NCBI GenBank assembly: GCA_905221605.1
Contig: CAJNDS010002309.1
Coordinates: 248,001-312,000 of the forward strand
Length of the DNA stretch: 64,000 nucleotides
Source: Symbiodinium natans
Taxonomy: Eukaryota; Sar; Dinophyceae; Suessiales; Symbiodiniaceae
Direction: 5' to 3'
Shown: positions 1 through 9,600 of the stretch, piece by piece
How the letters are laid out: each line of letters begins with the position of its first letter
How positions within the stretch are numbered: the first letter of the stretch is position 1
Notes under the pieces: model-generated
What the model saw: the letters and a program-made list of their open reading frames with translations, nothing else
Database searches by the model: none
Told to the model about the DNA's origin: nothing
Translations under genes and position numbers: made by a program

Positions 1-91
1 CCTAAACCCTAAACCCTAAACCCTAAACCCTAAACCCTAAACCCCTAAACCCTAAACCCTAAACCCTAAACCCTAAACCCTAAACCCTAAA
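1..91. repeat. Chromosome-end telomere, CCCTAAA array
   Basis: About 13 units of CCCTAAA run from the first base, with one CCCCTAAA variant near position 41. The C-rich strand reading 5' to 3' from the left edge is the orientation expected of a left chromosome end, so position 1 is probably at or near the physical end. Plant-type TTTAGGG telomeres are known from dinoflagellates. Confidence 0.85.
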
Positions 92-106
92 CCTCAGGGT
101 GAAGGA

Positions 107-190
107 TCAAAAAAAAAATAAATAAGCATCAAAAAAAAAAATAACCCCAAGGGATCAACAAAAAAATAAATAAGCATCAAAAAAAAAATA
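107..190. repeat. Subtelomeric poly(A)/GCATC module, left copy
   Basis: Two units of GATCAA, A-run, TAAATAAGCATC, A-run, TAACC lie next to the telomere. The reverse complement of the same module occurs at 2310-2402 beside another CCCTAAA array. The two copies form imperfect inverted ends of a 2.3-kb subtelomeric block. Confidence 0.6.
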
Positions 191-211
191 ACCATTTCCT
201 CTTGGAATACA

Positions 212-354
212 GCAGGGGGGGGGGGGGGGGGTTGGGTGGGGCGTGGGGGGGGGGTGTGGGGGGGTTGGTGGTGGGGGGGGGGGGGTTTTGGGGGGGGGGG
301 TTGGTGGGGGGGGGCGGGTTGGGGCGGGGGGGGTTGGGGGGTGGGGGGGGGGGC
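212..354. repeat. G-homopolymer-rich tract
   Basis: This stretch is almost entirely G with scattered T and C, as runs such as GGGGGTTGG. It is low complexity. Proline- or glycine-rich open frames across it are artefacts of composition, not genes. Confidence 0.8.
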
Positions 355-359
355 CCCGT

Positions 360-605
360 CTCCCCCCATTTGCAAACACAATGCTCGCACGATGGGTAGT
401 AGTGGGTGGTGGTAGTGGTTGGAAAACCTTCTATTTCTCGATCTTTTAATAGGAAAACCTCTATTTCTTCATATTCCCACAAGAAAACCTCTATTTTCTT
501 CACGTTTTCATAGGAAACCTCTATCATCTCTATGTTTCCATCGGAAAACCTCTATTTCCATATATTTTAAGAAAAACTTAAACTTTTTAGTATCCCAATG
601 GCTTC
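360..605. repeat. Subtelomeric 240-bp cassette, copy 1
   Basis: The sequence from CCCCCATTTGCAAAC through the series of GGAAAACCTCTATTTC subrepeats to CCCAATGGCTTCAA is repeated with modest divergence at 776-1022. Each copy contains about six subrepeats of 28-32 bp. No convincing coding capacity is seen. Confidence 0.75.
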
Positions 606-775
606 AACAAGATTCATAAAGCACGCTTTGCAGTGGCACAGCTTGATAAAAACGCGGCGGGGTTGGGGTTGGCGCAGCCCCCAACCCCCCCCCCACACCC
701 CCCCACTTGGCTTTGCAGCACGCTTTGCACAGCTTAAAAAAAACAGCGGGGGGGTTGGGGGGGGCGCAGCCCCCC

Positions 776-1022
776 CCCATTTGCAAACAATGTTCGCACG
801 ATGCGTAGAAGTGGTGGTAGTGGTTGGAAAACCTTCTAGTTTCTCGATCTTTCAATGGGAAAACCTCTATTTCTTCATACTCCCACAAGAAAACGTCTAT
901 TGTCTTCACGTTTTCATGAGAAATCCTCTATTATCTCTATGTTTCCATTGGAAAAACTCTACTTCTACATGTTTTAAGCAAAAAACTTCCATTTTCTTTG
1001 CATTCCAATGGCTTCAAAGAAC
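776..1022. repeat. Subtelomeric 240-bp cassette, copy 2
   Basis: Second copy of the 360-605 cassette in the same orientation, again preceded by a G-rich tract and ending in CCAATGGCTTCAA. Together they form a tandem pair with a spacing of about 417 bp. Confidence 0.75.
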
Positions 1023-1357
1023 AATATATAATACATACTACATAATATATAAAATATACTATATAATGAATAATAAATAATAAATTAATTAAAAACAAAT
1101 AATATTATATATTTTATATATTGTATAGTATGTATACAGTATATATTATATAGTATATACTTTATATTATGCATTATATGCAGTATATAATATGCAATAT
1201 ACAATATATGATATGCAATATATGACATATAATATACAATATGCGATATATATATATATATATTTATTTATTTATTTACATTTATTTATATAACATTTAT
1301 AATACATACACATATATAATGTACGACAATATGATATATATATATATATAAATATAT

Positions 1358-1390
<33 letters not shown>

Positions 1391-1448
1391 TGATATAATG
1401 TTTAATATAATATATATATATATATAACATATATATATATATATATAT

Positions 1449-1480
<32 letters not shown>

Positions 1481-1983
1481 TATAAATATAATATATATAA
1501 TATATATAAATATAATATATAATATAATATATAATATATATATAAATATAATTAATATATAATATATATATATAATATGTATGTAATCTGATATAATATG
1601 TAATATGTAATATGTAATATAGATATTTATAATAATGATATATATATATATAAATACAAAATACTACATACGACATAAATAAATATATCATTCATAATAC
1701 ATAATACATAATACAAACACATAATACATAATACAGAATACATAATATAAAACATATAATATAATTCATAATACATAGTACATAAAACATAAAACATAAT
1801 ATAGAATTCATAATACATAATTAATACATAATACATAATGCATAATACAGAATACGTAATTCATAGTACATACTACATAATATATAATATATAATATATA
1901 ATATATAATGTATAATGTATAATATATAATAGGTAATGTGTAATGTAATGTGTATTATGTAATATGTATATATATATATATGC

Positions 1984-2014
<31 letters not shown>

Positions 2015-2030
2015 TATACACACGTTGACC
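1023..2030. repeat. AT-rich microsatellite block
   Basis: About 1 kb of (TA)n, ATAATATAT and AATACATAAT repeats with TATT and CATA runs. The tyrosine- and isoleucine-rich open frames here are low-complexity translations. No gene is supported. Confidence 0.85.
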
Positions 2031-2111
2031 TTCACTATCGTGTGTATATAATATATATTTATATTTATTGATTTTTACTTATTTGTCTAATTTAACTATT
2101 TCTTTATACGC

Positions 2112-2300
2112 ATAGGACCCGCAGGACCAGGCGGACAGACAAGCAGACCAGAGGACCAGAGGACCAGGGGACCACAAGACCAGGGGACCACGGGACCAGA
2201 GGACCACGGGACCAGAGGACCACGGGACCAGAGGACCACGGGACCAGAGGACCACGGGACCAGAGGACCACGGGACCAGAGGACCAGAGGACCACGCAGG
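2112..2300. repeat. GGACCA minisatellite
   Basis: Tandem units of GGGACCAGAGGACCAC and shortened versions, about 14-16 bp long, with roughly a dozen near-identical copies. Nothing else is seen in this stretch. Confidence 0.85.
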
Positions 2301-2309
2301 TGGGCCGGA

Positions 2310-2402
2310 TGGCTTATTTTTTTTTTTGATGCCTATTATTTTTTTTATTGATCCCTATTATTTTTCTTTTTGATGCTTATTATTTTTTTTTTTGATGCCT
2401 AT
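2310..2402. repeat. Poly(T)/GATGC module, inverted partner of 107-190
   Basis: Units of T-run, GATGCCTATTA, T-run, GATCCCTATTA are the reverse complement of the module next to the telomere. A CCCTAAA array follows directly at 2403. The arrangement suggests that the 92-2402 block was added to an older end. Confidence 0.6.
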
Positions 2403-3590
2403 GCCCCCTAAACCCCTAAACCCTAAACCCTAAACCCCTAAACCCCTAAACCCCAAACCCTAAAACCGAAACCCTCAACCCAACCCCGGCGGGTGCGCCG
2501 TCTTTTCAACACGCCCCCTGCCACGCTTTCGTGCATTCAAAGTTGGACGGATATCAGAAAACGCCTCGGTTTTCGTTAAGAGCCTATTAAGAGCCTGTAG
2601 CTGCTTCGAAACTACTTCTGCGCGGGTACGCATCAAAAAAAACTTACCATGGAAGTTGGAGAGGCATGCTTAGGGTTGTGGATGAAGGCTGCGAGTTTGG
2701 GTTTAGGGTTTAGGGTTTAGGGTTTAGGGTTTAGGGTTTAGGGTTTAGGGTTTAGGGTTTAGGGTTTAGGGTTTAGGGTTTAGGGTTTAGGGTTTAGGGT
2801 TTAGGCTTTGGGTCGCAATGAGGCAGAGAAGACGCCGTAAATACCAACGTTCTTGCATGAGTGTGTTTGGGATGGAAGGTTGCGACCGCATAAGTGTCAA
2901 TCAGTCTTAGACGATAACGGGAACGCCGCGGGTGGCAGGTCATACATCCATGTACTATACTAAACCCTAAACCCTAAACCCTAAACCCTAAACCCTAAAC
3001 CCTAAACCTGTTAAGGTATGTGGACCATAAACCCTTCCAGGGTTCATGTCCTGCCCAAGGTAGGGGCATCGATTGCGATAGCGAGTCTTGCTCCAGAAAC
3101 CTCACGCATCCTTGGGCCGTAAAATGTGCACACCCTTACCCTAAACCCTAAACCCTAAACCCTAAACCCTAAACCCTAAACCCTAAACCCTAAAACCTAA
3201 ACCCTAAGCCCTAAGCCTTAAACCCTAAACCCTAAACCCTAAACCCCAACACCCTAACACCCTAACACCCTAACCCCACAGTCCACTTCGCCCTCGCCCT
3301 GCCAAAACCAGCGTACCCAAAAGCAATCTGGGGAGCCCTATCTCTGAACACGTGGCACAAGCCGTTCCGGGTTAGGGGTTAGGGGTTAGGGGTCAGGGGT
3401 CAGGGGTCAGGGGTCAGGGGTTAGGGGTTAGGGGTTAGGGGTTAGGGGATAGGGGTTGACGTTAGGGGTTAGGGGTTCCGGGTGAGGGGTTAGGGCTTGC
3501 AAACGGTTGGGGGTTAGGAATTACCCTAAACCCTAAACCCTAAACGCTAAACCCTAAACCCTAAACCCTAAACCCTAAAAACATGAATGG
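2403..3590. repeat. Telomeric arrays with short unassigned islands
   Basis: Arrays of CCCTAAA (2403-2470, 2964-3008, 3138-3250, 3522-3580), TTTAGGG (2699-2812) and degenerate GGGGTTA (3370-3500) alternate with unique islands of 60-230 bp. I could not match the islands at 2475-2645, 2818-2955, 3010-3137 and 3262-3368 to a protein family. If the IDH gene continues towards the telomere, its remaining exons should lie here, but only a weak four-residue GEVD candidate near 3277-3290 was seen. Confidence 0.6.
2648..2697 (-). CDS. Exon-like fragment with a GTAAGT donor
   Basis: On the minus strand this reads as an open stretch (LAAFIHNPKHASPTSM) followed directly by GTAAGTTT, a textbook donor. It lies between TTTAGGG on the right and unique DNA on the left. 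It might be a further IDH exon or belong to another gene, and similarity to IDH is too weak to claim. Confidence 0.3.
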
Positions 3591-3603
3591 TCACCGGCAT
3601 GGC

Positions 3604-3658
3604 CTGACAGCAGCGGCGTCTTCGCCTTTAGCACCTGCGTCTCGCCGGACTTGCCCAC
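3604..3658 (-). CDS. IDH exon 13, last recognised
   Basis: Reads VGKSGETQVLKAKTPLLS plus one base, matching DGKVTVLKEKLKLQ. Donor CAG|GCCATG or, six bases later, CAT|GCCGGT. The expected continuation (about GEVIDAAVMS) is not evident downstream. Confidence 0.8.
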
Positions 3659-6600
3659 CTCACGCGTTCTGACTGCCCTCAGAAGAGGGGCTTAAGGTTC
3701 AGGGTTTAGGCTTTGTAGGGTTTAGGGTTTAGGGTTTAGGGTTTGGGGTTTAGGGTTTAGGGTTTAGGGTTTGGGGTTCAGGGCCCTCTGGCTGACCGCG
3801 TCCTTATAAGGGAAAGAGGATGGCGAGAGCCGAAGCCTAGCCCTAAACCCCAATTTAGGGTTTAGGGTTTAGGGTTTAGGGTTTAGGGTGTAGGGTTTAG
3901 GGTTTTTTTTAACTTCACCGGAAAACGGCCTCAAACCCTAAACTAAACCCAAACCTCACAAGGAGACCGCCACCTATTACTAAACCCAAGAGTGACCTAG
4001 CAATAAAAACGGGTGGCCTTTTTGGTTGAACGGGGCAGAAAAGGGGACCGGAACCCGGGTTCAGGATTGAAGGGTTTAGGGTTTAGGGTTTAGGGTTTAG
4101 GGTTTAGGATTGAAGGTTCAGGGCAAGCGAGTTAGTAGAGGGAGATAAGGAGGGCCTCCATATCTGTTGTCGTTCCCCCGTGTCTGTTGATAAATCTCTT
4201 TCCCCGGGAGCGTGATCTCGATTCTCCGGATTTGTTTCCCATCGGGCAGATCTCTTCGATGTCGTTTCCATCTCCCACTTCACGGCTTTTGGGCGGAGGT
4301 CAGGTTCACGGTTTGTTGTTGGAATGCCCTAAACCCTAAACCCTAAACCCTAAACCCTAAACCCTAAACCCTAAACCCTAAACCCGTCGCTCGCACTCGG
4401 AGGCAATGTTCACAGAGCCGCAGAACTCCGATGTACCCGCCAAAACAATGAAAACAACATGTGAAAGGGCTGTCTAGAAGGACACCCCCAAATCGTATTC
4501 CCCTATACTGGAGGGGCCCCCTTACTATAGTAACTGTACTTAAGGGACTTTTAACCCAAGTTCCTTATAACCCAACTTAGGGTTCTTATAACTTTACTTA
4601 TAACTAGGGTGCCCTCCTTGTACATATGTATTATGTATATATATATAGTCCCTATATTCCGAAGGAGCCCCTGCATTTCCCCCAAGGTCCCTTTCAAGGG
4701 CCCCTCCGTTCGTCCCTGGGTTAGATACCCGGCGGTGTCTTCGCAGTACAAGATGGAGCCAGGGCCGCTTAAAGGTTCTAGGGTTTCGGGTTTAGGGGTT
4801 TGGGGGTTTGGGGGTTTAGGGGTTTAGGGGTTTAGGGTTTAGGGGTTTGGGGGTTTGGGGGTTTAGGGGTTTAGGGGTTTAGGGGTTTAGGGGTTTAGGG
4901 TTTCGGGTTTAGGGGTTTAGGGTTTCGGGTTCAGGGGTTTCGGGTCTGGGGGTTGTTTAGGGTTTAGGGCTTTGGTTTTTGGGGTCTAGGGTTTAGGGTT
5001 GAGGGTTGCGGGCTTACCTTGAAAAGGCATCCGGAACATGAAATCCCGGCCGTGGGGCGAAGCTCTTTGCCCAAAGGGTTGTCTCACACATCTTCCTAAC
5101 AAAAACTATCAGGAATCTAAGCCCTGCAAAGCCTACACCCTAAACCCGAAAACAACCTGAAACCCCTAAATCCCTAAGACCCGAAAGCTCAAAACTCCTA
5201 AACCCTAAGCCGTAAACCCGGAACCCCCAAAGGCCGAAACCCTAAACCCTAAACCCTAAACCCTAAACCCTAAACCCTAAACCCTAAACCCTAAACCCTA
5301 AACCCTAAACCCCAACCCAAACATGGGTGGGGGGGGATCCACCGCCGGTGCTTTCAACATTTCAGGGCTCAGACGACCACGGTCCTGGAGGTGAAAGGGT
5401 TTAGGTTTAGGGTTTATGGGGTTTATGGGGTTTATAGGGTTTATAGGGTTTCGGGTTTAAAGTTTAGGTTTTGGGGTTTAGGGTTTGTAGGGTTTCGGGC
5501 TTATGGTCACCTCAGCGACCCAAAAGCCAACCCTTGAAAAGAATATACCCTATACTACTATACGTGCCTCAAACAGTTATAGAACCATAAACCCTGTTAG
5601 CTCGGAACCATATTGTAATAAGGGAACCCTTTTGGGGGTTGGCCACTTTATAAGGGAACCCATAACGAGAAAAACAAGGGGTAAAGCGTACCACCTGGGC
5701 TACCAAAGACTTGTAGGGTTGAAGTATGAAGCCCTAAACAAAAAAACCCTAAACCCTAAACCCTAAACCCTAAACCCCTAAACCCTAAACCCTAAACCCT
5801 AAACCGTACCAAGCCAGGGTTCATGTGCGTCCCCAAGGACAGCCTGAGCAGTCATCCCCGAACCGCTAGCTCTGCCAGGAGACAAGTTCAATCCGCACGC
5901 TGGAGACTTCCTGCCAAACGAGCGGTTTGGGGTTTAGGGTTTAGGGTTTAAGGTGTAGGGTGTAGGGTTTGGGGTTTGGGGTTTAGGGTTTAGGGTTTAG
6001 GGTTTCGGGCAGCATGGTCATCCCTGAAACCCTTGATTTGATGTTTTGTGCAGGCGCTTTCCTCTGAATCGCCCCATGGTCTACGGTCTCCCCGACAACT
6101 CGCAAACACTAAACCCGGGAGGAGGCAGGGAGGGGGGGAGGCAGGGAGGGGGGACGGGAGGGAGCTAGCCCCAAACCTCAAAAGCTTCCTGTGACTTGGC
6201 CGGGTTTAGGGCTTAAGGACCAGGTCCCACATCCCCAATTCACGTGCCCACCACAGCACATTTCACTTGCACACTCTGGGGAATGTGCCGCCCGCGAGCT
6301 GTTTCACACCACGCGGGAGGACTCTAGTCTAAAACACCTGCCGCCAAAGACGGGAGAGGTGATAACTGTAGCATCCCACGCGCGCCGCTGCGCCGTGGAT
6401 TTCTTTTTCTACCCGACGATCGATGCCCTGGCAGATGCAAAGTGTGGTGATGTTGGTGATTGCCACAAGGCTGCAAAAGATTAGCTGCCACGGCCAGGTT
6501 AAACAAAAGTGTGTCTGTGTGTATACATATATATATATATTTATTTATTTATTTATGTATATACATATGTGTGTGTGAACCATAGAAATGGACGTTGTAA

Positions 6601-9600
6601 CTTAGATTGCGGGTAAGAACATGCAAGGGTCTCGCTGAGGTGAGACCAGCTGCCAGCAAGAAGAAGCCTTTTAAAGGGCTGTGGCGGCATGCTGGCTATT
6701 TAAACTCTAAACCCTAAACCTTACACCCTAAACCCTAAACTGTTATGTGGTGAAAAATGGTAAAAAATCGCCGGCCGGCGGAGGGGTGGATTCTCAGCAT
6801 CCCGTTGTCACACGCGTTCGGCGATGATCTCGGCGTCGTGCTCCTATACTCCCCTGAGAACCTTAATAAAAGTATCATTTGTTATTTTCCTCTTGGGTTT
6901 TATACAAACAAAAATTAAAAATCATCCCAAGGGGGGATATAGGCTCCAGCTGGTACATGTGTGGAGCAGGATTTTGAAGAATCGCTCGGATTCTCTCAGA
7001 AGTGGCAAGGTCAATTGGTCGAAGGCCCCTGTCATTCCGTACGTCTGGGTCCGCCCTCGAACAGAGCAAGTATATCAAGAGACCCTCGTTGGCGAACAGC
7101 GCGCAGAAACCCAAAGGCGTGCTGCTCACATCACTGTGAGCTCGAATAAGTATGCTGGGCTCCCCCCAGCAACAGCGACTGTAAGCTCTGGCCATCAACT
7201 CAAAGCTCTTTGCAACGCCTGTAGGCCTGCAGAGTTGATTGGGGTCTGCCTGGCTCTCAAGGAGCACCTGAGCTGACCTCAGGTCGTTCTCCGAGTCGCC
7301 TGAAAAAGCGACCTGGCACAAAGGTGAGCAGCTTCCAAACCCGCCCCTGCCGCCACGCGGATCTGCTCCTCGGTAGCCAAGTAACCATCTTATAATAAGG
7401 GCACCTTTTTTTTGTGTCTTGGTTACTTTATGAGGGAATACCTAAACCCTAAACCCTAAATTACTAAACCCTAAACCCTAAACCCTAAACCCTAAACCCT
7501 AAACCCTAAACCCTAAACCCTAAACCCTAAACCCTAAACCCTAAACCGCGAACCAAAAAAAGGGGAAAAGGGTACCACTGGGCTACCAAGGCTCGTAGCT
7601 CCAACATCTTGGCCACCACGTCGCATGGAACCCCCTTGCCTGCTGCAATTGGGTTTAGGGTTTAGGGTTTAGGGTTTAGGGTTTAGGGTTTAGGGTTTAC
7701 CCCCCGGCCTGCTTGAATATGGAGTGGGGCAAACTGATGCAGGAGCTTCCCGGGGAAGTTCAGCTCGGCACCATACCTAGGCCCAAGAGCAACCTAGGAA
7801 GAACAAAGGGGTGCCCTTTGTGGGTTAGAGGGGCTTACTTAAGGGGACCCCTAAAACCCCCCCCCCCCCCCAAAAAAAAAAAAAAAATCATATATATATA
7901 TATATAATATGATAAAGCAAAAAATATATATATATATATATATAATATGATAAAGCAATTGGAAAATAAGGCCCTTCTCCGAGGTCCTAGGTACCTTACA
8001 AGCAGCTCCACAGCCTCAGCGCTGTGAGAAGCACCCACGGCTGGGCCAATGTTGATGCTCGACCAGTTGGGATCGGTACGCAGCTCCAGGAGCGTGCCCA
8101 CCACGCGCAGGTCGTGACTTCGGAACCACAGGGCCAGGTGCCTGAGAGGGAATACCCAAGCCCCCCCCCCCCCCCCAAAAAGAAGGGCTAGCCTTTTTGC
8201 CTACACTACCATTCTTCTATATAACCCTAAACCCTAAACCCTAAACCCTAAACCCAGAAATTTTATAAAGGCTACCTACCCAGTCCCTAAGGTGCAGTGG
8301 CGTGAAGTCTGGCATGTTGAAGGTCTCGGGCATGCCAGGCGCGTTGGTGTGGAGGGAGGCTTTGGCATCTGAGAGGCTGCGAAGTAGGTCAGAATCTCCT
8401 CTTGTAGGGGATAGGATTAGGGGCACCCTTGGGGATAAAGACCCTCTGAATAAGGTCCCTGTTTAAGAGAGCCAGAAGAGGGTTCAGAAGGGGTTCCCGT
8501 TTAAGGGTCCCCCATATCCTACCTAGGATCTTGGCTGCACTTAGCAGGGCAGCTATGAATTTAATTCTTAGCTGCCTTGTTAAGAAACCCAAGAAACCCA
8601 AAAAAGGCTAAGGATCTAAAGTGGCAGTAAAGCACCACAGAGTCCTGAGAGTGCTCCGCAGGCTATTGGCCCCAGGCCTCTGTACTGCCGCACAGGCTTC
8701 GCGAAGGAAAACTCGGCCAGGAATTCTTCGAAACTGCGGCGCTTTCGGGGAAGACCAGTCAAGTCTTCGAACAATGACAGGTACAACCGGAAGGCCGTCT
8801 TGTTCTTGGACTCACGTAGTTCTGAAAGATAGTCGTTCAAGGCAACCCGGATGATCTGGTTGCATGACTTCCGGTCCTCATCAAGGGCGAAATCACCCAT
8901 GCCAACGGGGTATTGGTGCCACAAGGGTGCGGTATATATGGCCGCATCGTGACTCTTCACTACCACGATGGGGGCCTTTGATCTTGCTGAAAGGAAATGA
9001 CACCAGAGTTCTGTGCGGCACCATCCGCGTTGCAGCCAGCTGTTGAATGAACACGCTGATCTTGTGTCACGGTGCGTGGCTGTCGGCACTAGAGCTAGGA
9101 AAAGGTTACAAAGTTCTACGTAGCTGGGAATGCTGTGGACGTACCGCAGCTGCTCTTCTGCCAGTCCAGGTGACCCATGCCCATCCACAAGTTGAGGGAC
9201 GCAAAAGTAATCCAACCAAAGGTACGCCCCTTGAATTTGTTCAAGCGCTGCTTTGGGCGGACGGCCGTAGAAATGCGAGACGATGTCGCTCTCTATCTTC
9301 AGCTTCCTTGCGATCACGTTCCGCAACGTGCGCTGGAGCACCTGCAACTGGAGCCCATCTGGATCGGGATGATGGAGATCTAGCCACTGGTGCGAGATGA
9401 ATATCGTAAACATCTTCGGGTTCCAAGTCAACAGAAGCCCTGCAGCCTTCAAGACCTAGGCTGCCCAGCAACCAAGGCTTAACAATAGGGTGCCCCTTTT
9501 TGTTGCTTTTAAAGGGGTCTTATAAAAGGGAACCTACTAAACCCCCCCCCCCCCCCCCAAAAAAAAAAAAAGGAAAAAACAGGGCACTACTGGGCAATCC

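Noticed and set aside
94-449. Proline- and glycine-rich open frames over the G/C-run region
   Set aside because: They are translations of homopolymer tracts in several frames and both strands, with no other coding signal.
1362-2021. Tyrosine/isoleucine-rich open frames
   Set aside because: They come from TA and ATAC microsatellites; no gene is supported.
3262-3368. Next IDH exon with GEVD
   Set aside because: Only four residues match, and the splice phase fits only one of two possible upstream donors.
8621-9400. Plus-strand open frames opposite the SHQW exon
   Set aside because: The minus-strand frame is longer and carries the SHQW and other recognisable motifs; the plus frames are shadows.
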